DNA of 15,780 bases from CAZVRZ01 sp964629965 (GCA_964629965.1 CAZVRZ010000124.1:1-15780); one strand, 5' to 3'; positions 1-6,867 are shown, counted from the first letter of the stretch. Program-made: numbers and translations. Notes: generated by a model from the sequence alone, not told the origin.

Positions 1-47
1 CCAAAAACTCGTCGAAAAGTGGTGCTCATGACCACGTTTAAGTGCTG

Positions 48-617
48 CTATACCTCTTCCAATTGGGTACGCATATATTCAGCAAAAACAGGCCCATCCA
101 ATTCAAAGCCGTAGCGATCCGTATTCAAGATTGACTCCAGGTAGCTGACGTTTTTAATACCAGCCAGATAAGCCAGAAAATCGTTATCAGGGGCTAATCC
201 ACCCGCCAGATCATCACTCTCATGCCATGGACCACCATATTGCCGGGCATAACCACGGTTGCCTACGATACGGATTTCGATGCTGCTCTGCGGTGAGGCA
301 ACTGAACCCTCGCCATGCCATAAACTCAGATTCATGCTTTGTTCGGGAAGGTTCACAGTTCCCTTGAGGTAAGCGAACTCCTTCTGGCTGGTGCGTCCAA
401 AGTTTGCCAGCGCAGGCGCCGGGTACTTAGTTTGGATAAGATCGCTGGAGAACTGGTAGATGCCAATCTCTTGGGCGCGCTGCCAGGCGCGTTGGATAAT
501 CTGCTCAGGGGTCTCAAGTGCCCGCGCGGTTTGAGTTGGGAGAACCAATAGAGAGAGACTGACAAAGACAATCGAAATAGACAAAAAGATGCGGAATGCT
601 TTGGGTAAGTGATTCAT
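48..617 (-). CDS. secreted protein of unknown function, possibly truncated
   Basis: A 189-residue protein with a classical signal peptide: basic start, hydrophobic core at about residues 9-26, likely cleavage after Ala-Arg-Ala near residue 33. The mature part has conserved-looking stretches (ETPEQIIQRAWQRAQE, AYLKGTVNLPEQSMNLSLW, GNRGYARQYGGPWHESDD) but no catalytic motif I can name. From memory, and not checked, similar sequences form the N-terminal part of longer exported Chloroflexota proteins with a LolA-like beta fold. The start is set by AAGGAG just upstream on the minus strand (14-nt gap to the preceding gene), so it is probably co-transcribed with the 74-residue gene. The reading frame stops at TAG (48-50) right after QLEE; the +1 frame stays open from there to the window edge, so the gene may be cut by a frameshift. 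Function unknown. Confidence 0.7.
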   Translation of the reverse strand: MNHLPKAFRIFLSISIVFVSLSLLVLPTQTARALETPEQIIQRAWQRAQEIGIYQFSSDLIQTKYPAPALANFGRTSQKEFAYLKGTVNLPEQSMNLSLWHGEGSVASPQSSIEIRIVGNRGYARQYGGPWHESDDLAGGLAPDNDFLAYLAGIKNVSYLESILNTDRYGFELDGPVFAEYMRTQLEEV

Positions 618-631
618 GGATTCTCCTTACT

Positions 632-856
632 TTAACGGTAAAAACCGTCCGGATCACTTTTATGTTTAATTTCAACTTCTTGAGTTTCTTCTTGGGCTTC
701 GTTTTCTAAATAGGTAAGTAGCGCTGACAGGCTGGCAAAAGCCACGTGTTGGCTAGAGCGGCTGTCTTCAAGTGAAGCAACGACAACTTTATGCCCATCA
801 CGCACAACCTTCCAAACTCGTAGAATATACGTTTTGTAATTCGATTCAGATGTCAT
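632..856 (-). CDS. small conserved hypothetical protein (74 aa)
   Basis: A 74-residue soluble protein with no signal peptide or membrane segment. Its central pattern YILRVWKVVRDG...VVASLEDSRSSQHVAFASLSALLTYLE alternates strands with a final helix and ends in a charged tail rich in Glu and Lys. From memory, small proteins of this type occur in Chloroflexota beside SARP and LuxR-type regulators; no biochemical role is known to me. It is the first gene of a minus-strand pair transcribed away from the SARP gene, with 14 nt to the following secreted protein. There is no Shine-Dalgarno sequence before the ATG. Instead a perfect TATAAT lies 7 nt upstream, which suggests a leaderless transcript. ACGCACG direct repeats just upstream make it a likely target of the SARP protein. 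Confidence 0.7.
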   Translation of the reverse strand: MTSESNYKTYILRVWKVVRDGHKVVVASLEDSRSSQHVAFASLSALLTYLENEAQEETQEVEIKHKSDPDGFYR

Positions 857-863
857 ACTATCA

Positions 864-896
864 ATTATAGTAAAAAAACGTGCGTGGATCGTGCGT
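864..896 (-). promoter_or_regulatory. minus-strand promoter with 11-bp spaced heptamer repeats (putative SARP operator)
   Basis: On the minus strand the heptamer ACGCACG occurs twice, at 890-896 and 879-885, separated by 4 nt (11-bp period). Nine nt follow (a T-run), then a perfect TATAAT at 864-869. No good -35 box is visible. SARP regulators are known to bind heptameric direct repeats at 11-bp spacing lying about 8 bp upstream of the -10 box. The site sits between the SARP gene and its divergent neighbour, so binding by that regulator is a reasonable inference. Confidence 0.55.
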
Positions 897-927
897 TTGG
901 TCGCATTTCGTAAATTTCATTTATAAT
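897..927 (+). promoter_or_regulatory. putative promoter of the SARP gene
   Basis: A perfect TATAAT at 922-927 lies 25 nt before the CTG start at 953. The nearest -35-like hexamer, TTGGTC at 897-902, is 19 nt away, which is long for a sigma-70 promoter. The ACGCACG repeats end immediately upstream of it, so the same site could also control this promoter. Confidence 0.4.
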
Positions 928-940
928 AACTTTGCGTATT

Positions 941-955
941 GGAGGTTAAAATCTG
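941..955 (+). promoter_or_regulatory. ribosome binding site that fixes a CTG start
   Basis: GGAGG at 941-945 is followed after 7 nt by CTG at 953. The upstream in-frame stop is TAA at 947-949, and there is no in-frame ATG, GTG or TTG before TTG 998. Residues encoded between 953 and 998 include IHLLGNFQV, which matches the usual first strand of SARP/BTAD proteins, so translation must begin before 998. Confidence 0.65.
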
Positions 956-3900
956 AACAGGGTAAACATCCATTTACTGGGAAACTTTCAAGTCTGTTTG
1001 CACGATCAGGAAGTACTAAAACTGGGATCAGGCAAGACAGGCATACTATTAGCTTACCTTGCTACAGAGAGCTGTCGAGCCCATTCACGGCAAACCTTAG
1101 CGGAATTGTTCTGGCCGGAGCGTTCGAATATAGAAGCTCTGAACAGCCTGCGCTATGCTCTCTCGAACCTGCGCTCTGTTTTAAAAGATCGCCAAGTATC
1201 ACAGCCCGTTTTGCTGATTACTCGTTCGCAAGTGCAATTCAATCCGCAAGCAGATGTGTGGATAGATGTTGTTGAATTCCAGGAACAGACAGTAAATTGC
1301 CAAGCAGCAACTATCAATGACGATGCCTTATCATTATCTGCATTACAATCTGCTTTAGCTTTGTATAAGGGCAAGTTTCTACAAGGCTGTAATCTGGGTG
1401 ATAGCCTGGATATCGAAACCTGGGCCTTGAATAAGCGCGAACAACTTGAACGCTTGCACCTGCGCTTGTTGCAAATGCTAGTATCTGGTCTTGAAGCTAA
1501 AGGCGACTTCCCACAGGCAGAAGAAGCGTGCCGTAACATACTGGCAGTACAGCCCTGGGATGAAAACACGCATCGCAAATTGATGCGTCTGCTTGCTTCC
1601 AGTGGAAAATATACGGTTGCCCTGGCACAGTATGATGCCTGCAGCCAAGCGTTAAGCCAGTTGGGAATTGAACCAGGTCGTGATACCAATTTACTTTACC
1701 ACCATATCAAGAAAGTGTTCGCTGGCCTAACTCAAGGTGGAGATTTTTCTCTGGGATCGCTACATGAAGAAAGGGCGATATCTTTTGTGGCCCGCGAGCG
1801 TGAATTGGATAAACTGGTTGGATTTCTATCCCGGATGTTGGCTAGACAGGGTCAGGTGGCTTTAATCACCGGTGAGGCGGGGAGTGGAAAAACTGCTCTG
1901 CTGAACGAATTTGCGCGCCAGGCATTAGCCCATCACCCTGATCTGCTGGTTGTGGGTGGTCGCTGCAATGCCTATGCAGGTTTGGGCCAACCGTACCAAC
2001 CGTTTGTTGAAATCATTCAAATGCTCTCTGGGGATTGGGACTTGCTTCCCTGGTTTGAACATCTTCCTGTGGAAGATCAAAATCGCCTGGGACTGATTAC
2101 ATCTAGCGTGGCTGAAATTCTGGTCAGGGTAGCGCCAGATATCCTGGATCGCTTTATAAATCGCGCAAATCTAGCCCGGCGGTTGCAAAACCAGGATACC
2201 AAGCAGCAGGCAAAACCAACTTGGCAAAAAGTGATCAGCAAAGTTCCAACCCCCTCTGTTGCCTTGACTCGCCTGGAGACCAGCATTCTGTTCGAACAAG
2301 TTACTCGCTTTTTGATCGAAATTGCCCATCAAAGACCGTTGGTTTTACTAATGGATGATCTCCAATGGATTGATCCGGGCAGTGCAGCGCTTCTTTTTCA
2401 CTTGGTCCAGCATATAGCCAATAGCCGGATATTGATCCTGGCGGCTTACCGGTCTGGGGAAATCAATCTTCCTGGTAAGACCGGAGACCACCCACTCTTC
2501 GGTATTGTAACCGAGTTGCAGCGTTATGCTGGGAATATCCGCGTGGATTTGGATCAGGTCGATGAACAAGCTTTCGTTTCATCCTATTTAGAGAAAGACC
2601 CGCTATTGAAGCCTAATAAACTGGACGAAACATTTCGTACAGCCCTGGCGTTGCACACCGGTGGCAACCCACTTTTTACCATCGAATTATTGCGTAGCCT
2701 GCAAGCTCGTGGTGATTTGTATCTTACGCGTGATGGATACTGGGTTAGCAGTCCAACCTTGGATTGGCAGCACCTTCCAGAGCGTGTTGAAGCTGCAATT
2801 GCTGGTCGTGTCGCCCGCCTCCCCATAAAATGGTTAGAATGGCTGTTAACTGCCAGTGTGGAAGGGGAAAGTTTTACTGCTGAAGCCTTGGCTCGAGTGC
2901 ATAAAGTTGAAGAAAATGAACTTATAAAAGATTTAAGCGGCCCTCTGAGTATGGCTCGGATTGGGCATCGGTTGATTCGAGCTGAAGGGACCCAATGGTT
3001 GGGTGTAGAAGGTCAGCAAAATACACAACTATCGCGGTACCGATTTCGCCATATCTTATTTCAAACTTATTTATACCAGCAATTGGATCCGGTTGAGCGT
3101 AGTCGGCGACATGCTGCGGTAGGCTTTGCCCTTGAAGAGCTTTACGCTGCTCAGTCGGATATCCGTGTTAGCCATGCCGCCGAATTGGCCCGTCATTTCG
3201 ACGCAGGAGGACTTTCTGAAAAAGCGGCCAGCTACCACCTGGAAGCCGGGCATCAAGCCGTTTACCTGGCATCTGCTCAAGTTGCCATCGCACATTATCG
3301 GCGCGGCCTGGGGCTGTTAGCCAACCAGCCGCGCACAATATCACGCATCCAACTGGAGATTAGATTGTATCTTGCGCTAGGCGTCCCCTTCCTTTCAGCA
3401 AGCGGATGGGGTGGCTCAGAACGCCAGCAAGCAATCCAAAAAGCACTTGATCTATTGAAAGAAGCTCGTCGGGTTTACCGGAAACACCCTGCAGAATCTG
3501 ATATACCAACCGCTGAGTGGCTTACGGTAATTTATGCCCAGGCCGATTGGCTGATAAGCCAGGGAGAACTGCAAAAAGCTGCCATGCTTGGAGAAGAAAT
3601 GCTCACACTGGCAGGAAAACGAGCAAGCCAACCGCTAGCTCTCGCTCATCGCATTTTGGGCGCCAGCCACCTGTTTCAAGGCAATTTTCTGTTGGCCCGT
3701 CAACATCTGGAAGCCGCTATTGATGTGAACGCCGCCATTGGACAACCTGCTCCCCAATGGTGGCCTGTGGGTGATCTGGAATCCACTTGTCGTTCCACGC
3801 TGGGATTCGTACTGGCTGCATGCGGCTATCCTGATCAAGCCTGGGAGCAGGTTTCTCAAGCATTGGATCGAGCACACAGTTTGCAGCGTTTTTCATCTCT

Positions 3901-4573
3901 GGGGAGTACACTGATTTTTGCGTGCGAAGTAGCGATTCTGCGCAGGGACTTAACGGGCTTGCAGATATTGGCCAATGAATTACTCCAGTTGGGATTGGTT
4001 GATGCAGATGAGAGGCGTTTTTTCCATGCGTATGGGTTGGCTGCTGATGGTTATGTTAAAGTACTTCAAGCTGAACCGGGAAGCGAACAGGCTCTGGTTG
4101 GCCTTGAGTTAATCCGAAGTGGAATGGAGCTATGGGAATCAACCGGCACTCGGGCTGGGCGGGGACAATGGATCGTCCACGTAGCAGCTGCCTGCCTGCA
4201 TGCCCGTCAGATTGAGGCGGGATTGGAACTTGTGAATACTGCCATAACAGGTGATTTTTCTCAATGGATTGGTGCTGGTTTAGCTCGAATCCACCGTTTG
4301 CATGGGGAATTATCACTTATGCAAAAAATTTCTGATAGGGATAAGGCAAAAGACAGTTTTATCAAAGCGCTTGAAATTGCCAGGGAGCAAGGAGCACACT
4401 CTTTCGAGTTGAAGGCAGCAATCAGCCTGGTAAAATTGTGGCAAGCCGAGCGCCCCACAGAAGCCCGGCAATTGCTCGAAGAGACCTGTGCCTGGTTCAC
4501 TGAAGGCCATGAAACTCCTGATTATCAGGAAGCACAGGCGCTACTGAGAACGATCGCGCAGAATCTCCAATAG
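953..4573 (+). CDS. large SARP/BTAD-AAA ATPase-TPR transcriptional regulator
   Basis: A 1206-residue regulator. In order: an OmpR-like winged helix (about 1-100, IHLLGNFQV...LLAYLATES), a BTAD helical domain (about 104-252, including a GDFPQAEEACRNILAVQPW repeat), an AAA ATPase with Walker A GEAGSGKT at 307-314 and Walker B LVLLMDDLQW with D468-D469, then a long alpha-helical TPR-like tail (about 770-1200). This order is typical of the large AfsR/SARP-like regulators common in Chloroflexota: ATP hydrolysis and signal or partner binding through the TPRs are thought to gate DNA binding by the N-terminal domain. The start is placed at CTG 953 because GGAGG lies 7 nt before it and the first beta strand of the fold would be lost from TTG 998. 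It is transcribed divergently from the 74-residue gene. The inducing signal cannot be read from sequence. AT content is higher than in the right-hand operons. Confidence 0.85.
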   Translation: MNRVNIHLLGNFQVCLHDQEVLKLGSGKTGILLAYLATESCRAHSRQTLAELFWPERSNIEALNSLRYALSNLRSVLKDRQVSQPVLLITRSQVQFNPQADVWIDVVEFQEQTVNCQAATINDDALSLSALQSALALYKGKFLQGCNLGDSLDIETWALNKREQLERLHLRLLQMLVSGLEAKGDFPQAEEACRNILAVQPWDENTHRKLMRLLASSGKYTVALAQYDACSQALSQLGIEPGRDTNLLYHHIKKVFAGLTQGGDFSLGSLHEERAISFVARERELDKLVGFLSRMLARQGQVALITGEAGSGKTALLNEFARQALAHHPDLLVVGGRCNAYAGLGQPYQPFVEIIQMLSGDWDLLPWFEHLPVEDQNRLGLITSSVAEILVRVAPDILDRFINRANLARRLQNQDTKQQAKPTWQKVISKVPTPSVALTRLETSILFEQVTRFLIEIAHQRPLVLLMDDLQWIDPGSAALLFHLVQHIANSRILILAAYRSGEINLPGKTGDHPLFGIVTELQRYAGNIRVDLDQVDEQAFVSSYLEKDPLLKPNKLDETFRTALALHTGGNPLFTIELLRSLQARGDLYLTRDGYWVSSPTLDWQHLPERVEAAIAGRVARLPIKWLEWLLTASVEGESFTAEALARVHKVEENELIKDLSGPLSMARIGHRLIRAEGTQWLGVEGQQNTQLSRYRFRHILFQTYLYQQLDPVERSRRHAAVGFALEELYAAQSDIRVSHAAELARHFDAGGLSEKAASYHLEAGHQAVYLASAQVAIAHYRRGLGLLANQPRTISRIQLEIRLYLALGVPFLSASGWGGSERQQAIQKALDLLKEARRVYRKHPAESDIPTAEWLTVIYAQADWLISQGELQKAAMLGEEMLTLAGKRASQPLALAHRILGASHLFQGNFLLARQHLEAAIDVNAAIGQPAPQWWPVGDLESTCRSTLGFVLAACGYPDQAWEQVSQALDRAHSLQRFSSLGSTLIFACEVAILRRDLTGLQILANELLQLGLVDADERRFFHAYGLAADGYVKVLQAEPGSEQALVGLELIRSGMELWESTGTRAGRGQWIVHVAAACLHARQIEAGLELVNTAITGDFSQWIGAGLARIHRLHGELSLMQKISDRDKAKDSFIKALEIAREQGAHSFELKAAISLVKLWQAERPTEARQLLEETCAWFTEGHETPDYQEAQALLRTIAQNLQ

Positions 4574-4624
4574 TTACCAGCAAATTATCTTCCAACAAGA
4601 GATGCGATCAACCGAATAACTTTC

Positions 4625-4843
4625 TTGATCAACAAAGAGCGCAAACCTAATGGGGATACCTGGCAAGCGATCCTGGCTCTGCTTGAAAAAGATGGGCGCG
4701 TCACTAGGCGCCGTGTGATGCAAGCGCTAAATATTGGTGAGAAACAAGCCGAATATCTTTTGAAAACCTGGGCCGAAGATGGGAAATTGTATCTGGAGGG
4801 CAAAGGGCGTTCAGCGCACTACACCCTTAAACTCCGAAAATAA
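4625..4843 (+). CDS. small winged-helix protein or decayed C-terminal fragment
   Basis: A reading frame of 72 codons from TTG. Residues of the type WQAILALLEKDGRVTRRRVMQ, then LNIGEKQAEYLLKTWAEDGKLY and a GKGRSAHYTL wing, give a convincing winged helix-turn-helix, like the C-terminal DNA-binding domain of some RecG-like or AAA proteins. No Shine-Dalgarno sequence precedes the TTG. The frame is the same as that of the SARP gene and stays open from the SARP TAG at 4571 onward, so it could be read by stop-codon readthrough, be a separate small gene, or be the leftover end of a lost gene. The stop codon lies inside the CTCCGAA repeat cluster. Function is not recognised beyond probable DNA binding. 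Confidence 0.4.
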   Translation: MINKERKPNGDTWQAILALLEKDGRVTRRRVMQALNIGEKQAEYLLKTWAEDGKLYLEGKGRSAHYTLKLRK

Positions 4844-4869
4844 ACCCCGAATTCGGAGTTTATTCGGAG
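4828..4869. repeat. inverted/direct repeat cluster CTCCGAA/TTCGGAG
   Basis: Perfect 11-bp arms TAAACTCCGAA (4828-4838) and TTCGGAGTTTA (4852-4862) flank 13 nt. A third TTCGGAG lies at 4863-4869, exactly 11 bp after the previous copy, and a 10-bp palindrome CCGAATTCGG sits at 4847-4856. It overlaps the stop codon of the winged-helix ORF. It could form an RNA hairpin, but no U-run follows directly, so a protein-binding site or the end of a small mobile repeat is as likely as a terminator. Confidence 0.55.
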
Positions 4870-5056
4870 ATTTCTGGCGTGGTTAAGTGCATAGCCAAAA
4901 ACACTTCCTGTCTAACAATCCCACCCGCCACAATCCGCATTGTACCCCGGCCTTTTGCAGACCTGCCTCACCAACCCCACCCAACACCTCTTCATAACGG
5001 TCGAAAATCTTGGGGGACAATCTCCTGACGCGTCAAGACTTCCTTGCCAAAGTCGG
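4870..5056. other. intergenic stretch, C-rich on the plus strand
   Basis: No supported plus-strand gene was found. The stretch is strikingly C-rich on this strand (for example CCCACCCGCC and CCAACCCCACCC). On the minus strand a 26-codon reading frame (ATG at 4940 to TAA at 4860) encodes a protein-like peptide with the end AMHLTTPEISE, and a different minus-strand frame further up reads KIFDRYEEVLGGVGEAGL. Together these may be the decayed end of a gene, but I do not recognise it and no complete gene remains. Confidence 0.3.
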
Positions 5057-5106
5057 TTGCCAGGCTGCTATCTCACTGATACAATCACTTTCAGCAAACG
5101 CTGAAA
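5057..5106 (+). promoter_or_regulatory. promoter with leader hairpin before the AbiEi-like gene
   Basis: TTGCCA at 5057-5062 and TACAAT at 5080-5085 are separated by the ideal 17 nt, and a TG at 5077-5078 also makes an extended -10. Just after the expected transcription start, TTTCAGC (5089-5095) and GCTGAAA (5100-5106) form a perfect 7-bp inverted repeat with a 4-nt loop, adjoining the AAGG ribosome site. Antitoxins of this family usually repress their own operon, so this is a candidate autoregulatory operator. Confidence 0.55.
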
Positions 5107-5118
5107 AGGTAATCTGTG

Positions 5119-6160
5119 ATGAAAAAAGAGCCGATAGAGCAAACTGCGATCACTGCCCTGCAGGGATGCCTGGAGAAAATCCCTTTCCTGCAAATTGACC
5201 GGATTGAAAGCCCCAAAGCGAATAAAGGGGGTGATATCCAGATCGAGATACGCGTCCAGGGGCAGCCACGGTTGCTCCTGGTGCAGGTCAAGAACAATGG
5301 ACAGCCGCGCATCGCTCGATTGGCAGTTTACGAGCTAAAAGATCGCCTGGCAGGGAAATCGGATGCTTACGGTATCATCATTGCCCCCTATATTTCGCCG
5401 GATGCCGGGAAAATCTGCGAAGACGCCGGCATTGGCTACCTGGATCTGGCTGGGAATTGCCTGCTGTCTTTTGAGACGATCTACATTCGCCAGACCGGCG
5501 CCCCGAACCCCAAAGTGCAAAAACGCGATTTGCGCTCGCTCTACTCCCCAAAAGCCGAGCGTATCCTGCGCTATGTTGACAGAGCCGCAGCGCGCCTGGA
5601 AGATCACCGAGTTAGCCCAGGCCGTAGATGTCAGCCTGGGCCAGGTAGCAAACGTCAAGAAGCTGCTTGCCGACCGTGAATGGCTGGGCGTAAACGGCAA
5701 TGGTATGGTTCTGAGCCGGCCCGGCGATCTGCTGGATGATTGGGTCAAAGCCTATAATTACCGACGCAACCAGATCCACGAGTTTTATTCGCTCTCCGAA
5801 ATCTCGCCGACTGAGGCCGGCCTGGCTGACGCTTGCGAACGGTTGGGCGTGTCGTATGCATTAACCAGCTTTTCAGCCGCCATTCGCATCGCGCCCATGG
5901 TGCGCTACAACCGGGTCATAGCTTATGTTCAGGGTGATCTATCTGTGGTGGCAACCGAAGCAAACCTAAAACCGGTTCCCAGCGGAGCGAATGTCATCCT
6001 GCTTTCCCCGTATGATGAAGGCGTATTTTATGCCGCATCAGCGGTTGGTGGGATAATAACCGCATCGCCGGTGCAGGTTTATCTGGATGTGATCGGTTCG
6101 CGCACCCGCGGCCAGGAAGCTGCGGAGGCAATTCGCCAAAAATTAGAGGCAACATGGTAG
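5119..6160 (+). pseudogene. AbiEi-family type IV antitoxin-like protein, frameshifted
   Basis: Two reading frames together make one protein of about 346 residues. The first (from ATG 5119, AAGG 9 nt upstream) has a restriction-endonuclease-like N-terminal domain: D39 in GGDIQ, then QVK at 56-58, then GIGYLDLAGN at about 104-113. After ERILR (residue 151) it turns into nonsense and stops at 5679. Skipping one base at about 5572 continues smoothly as MLTEPQRAWKITELAQAVDV, a winged helix, followed by an AbiEi-like C-terminal region ending at TAG 6158-6160. Proteins of this kind are antitoxins and operon repressors paired with an AbiEii nucleotidyltransferase, whose start overlaps the stop here. 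One extra base is either a real disabling mutation or a sequencing error; no known programmed slippery site is visible. Family call from motifs and memory. Confidence 0.65.
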
Positions 6161-6273
6161 CCAAACGAAGCGACTATTCTGCGAATGCTGTAGAAGCGGC
6201 GCATAGTGTGTTATTGGAGCTAGCGCGCCTGTGGCGGTTCTTGAAAGAGACACCCCCACAGGCAGTGTTTTAA
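6154..6273 (+). pseudogene. stub of an AbiEii-like nucleotidyltransferase toxin
   Basis: A 39-codon frame beginning ATG 6154, overlapping the stop of the preceding gene by 7 nt and preceded by AGAGG. The start KRSDYSANAVEAAHSVLLEL resembles, from memory, the N-terminus of AbiEii/AbiGii-type nucleotidyltransferases normally encoded directly after such AbiEi-like genes, but the catalytic GG/DxD core is absent. After residue 26 it continues as WRFLKETPPQAVF and stops. A large internal deletion joining the two ends of the gene would explain this. No toxin activity is expected. An unrelated small protein is possible. Confidence 0.45.
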
Positions 6274-6366
6274 GCAGGTGACAACAACTACCCGCCAGGA
6301 TTTGGCTGCAAATCTTTTCGTGTAAAAAGCGCCATCATAGGTTTATGCTGATCCCTTTCTCGTATT

Positions 6367-6410
6367 GCAGAACACCTCTCGACATCACTGTCTGAGAGGT
6401 GTTCTGCTTT
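6367..6410. terminator. strong hairpin terminator between convergent genes
   Basis: A perfect 14-bp inverted repeat, GCAGAACACCTCTC (6367-6380) and GAGAGGTGTTCTGC (6394-6407), has an inner GACA/TGTC extension around a TCAC loop and one bulged T. TTT follows on the plus strand. It lies between the AbiEi-like region (plus) and thioredoxin (minus) and probably ends transcription from both sides, although the U-run is short on the plus strand and absent on the minus strand. Confidence 0.75.
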
Positions 6411-6435
6411 ATGCTTGCACAATCTTATTTTTGTT

Positions 6436-6780
6436 CTATTGGGGAGAAACTGGCGTTGCCAAAAATTTCTCTACAACTTGACGCAGCGCTGGCTCGGGTA
6501 AAGCGCCCACTTGTTGGTGGACTACCTTGCCATTCGCAACAAACAACATGGTTGGAATACCCTGGATGCCATACTTCATCGCCCACTGGGCGTGCTCGTC
6601 TGTATTGACTTTGGCAACGACCAGCTTGCCGGCATAATCTTTAGCAACCTTATCCAGGATGGGGGCAACCATCCGGCAGGGACCACACCAGGGCGCCCAG
6701 AAATCTACTACTACAGGTAAAGATGATTTTAGCACCACTTTCTCAAAAGCAGCATCCGTAACGTGTACAGGTTCGTTCAT
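6436..6780 (-). CDS. trxA: thioredoxin
   Basis: A 114-residue thioredoxin, a cytoplasmic disulfide reductase that is normally recharged by thioredoxin reductase. The active site WCGPC is at 31-35 within VVVDFWAPWCGPCRMVAPIL, and the conserved cis-proline is P76 in GIQGIPTMLF. Length is usual for the family, with a short N-terminal extension and a short Pro-containing tail; there is no signal peptide. GGAG lies 8 nt before the ATG. It follows the Gly-rich gene on the same strand after a 127-nt gap containing its own weak promoter, and is closed by the hairpin at 6367-6407. A thioredoxin gene near a Rieske/cytochrome operon suggests, but does not prove, a redox-related cluster. Confidence 0.95.
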   Translation of the reverse strand: MNEPVHVTDAAFEKVVLKSSLPVVVDFWAPWCGPCRMVAPILDKVAKDYAGKLVVAKVNTDEHAQWAMKYGIQGIPTMLFVANGKVVHQQVGALPEPALRQVVEKFLATPVSPQ

Positions 6781-6815
6781 ATCTAGATCTCCGAATTATT
6801 GAGTTTCTTGTTTCC

Positions 6816-6867
6816 TGTAACTTAGATGCAACAGCGTAGAATAAGTTACATAACATTTGGGAGCCAA
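6816..6867 (-). promoter_or_regulatory. putative trxA promoter with overlapping inverted repeat
   Basis: On the minus strand TTGGCT (6862-6867) and TATTCT (6838-6843) are 18 nt apart. A perfect 9-bp inverted repeat, TGTAACTTA at 6816-6824 and TAAGTTACA at 6842-6850, is separated by 17 nt; one arm touches the -10 box and the other lies just past the expected start point. This is a plausible operator for trxA. The promoter hexamers are weak matches. Confidence 0.35.

Noticed and set aside
880..1275. 131-codon plus-strand frame overlapping the start of the SARP gene
   Set aside because: It covers the promoter and competes with the SARP frame, which has clear domain motifs.
5010..5198. 62-codon plus-strand frame across the antitoxin promoter
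   Set aside because: It runs through a good promoter and into the antitoxin gene in the wrong frame, with no recognisable protein pattern.
5565..5580. Programmed ribosomal frameshift in the AbiEi-like gene
   Set aside because: No slippery heptamer, no stop codon at the shift point and no stimulatory structure is visible; mutation or sequence error is simpler.
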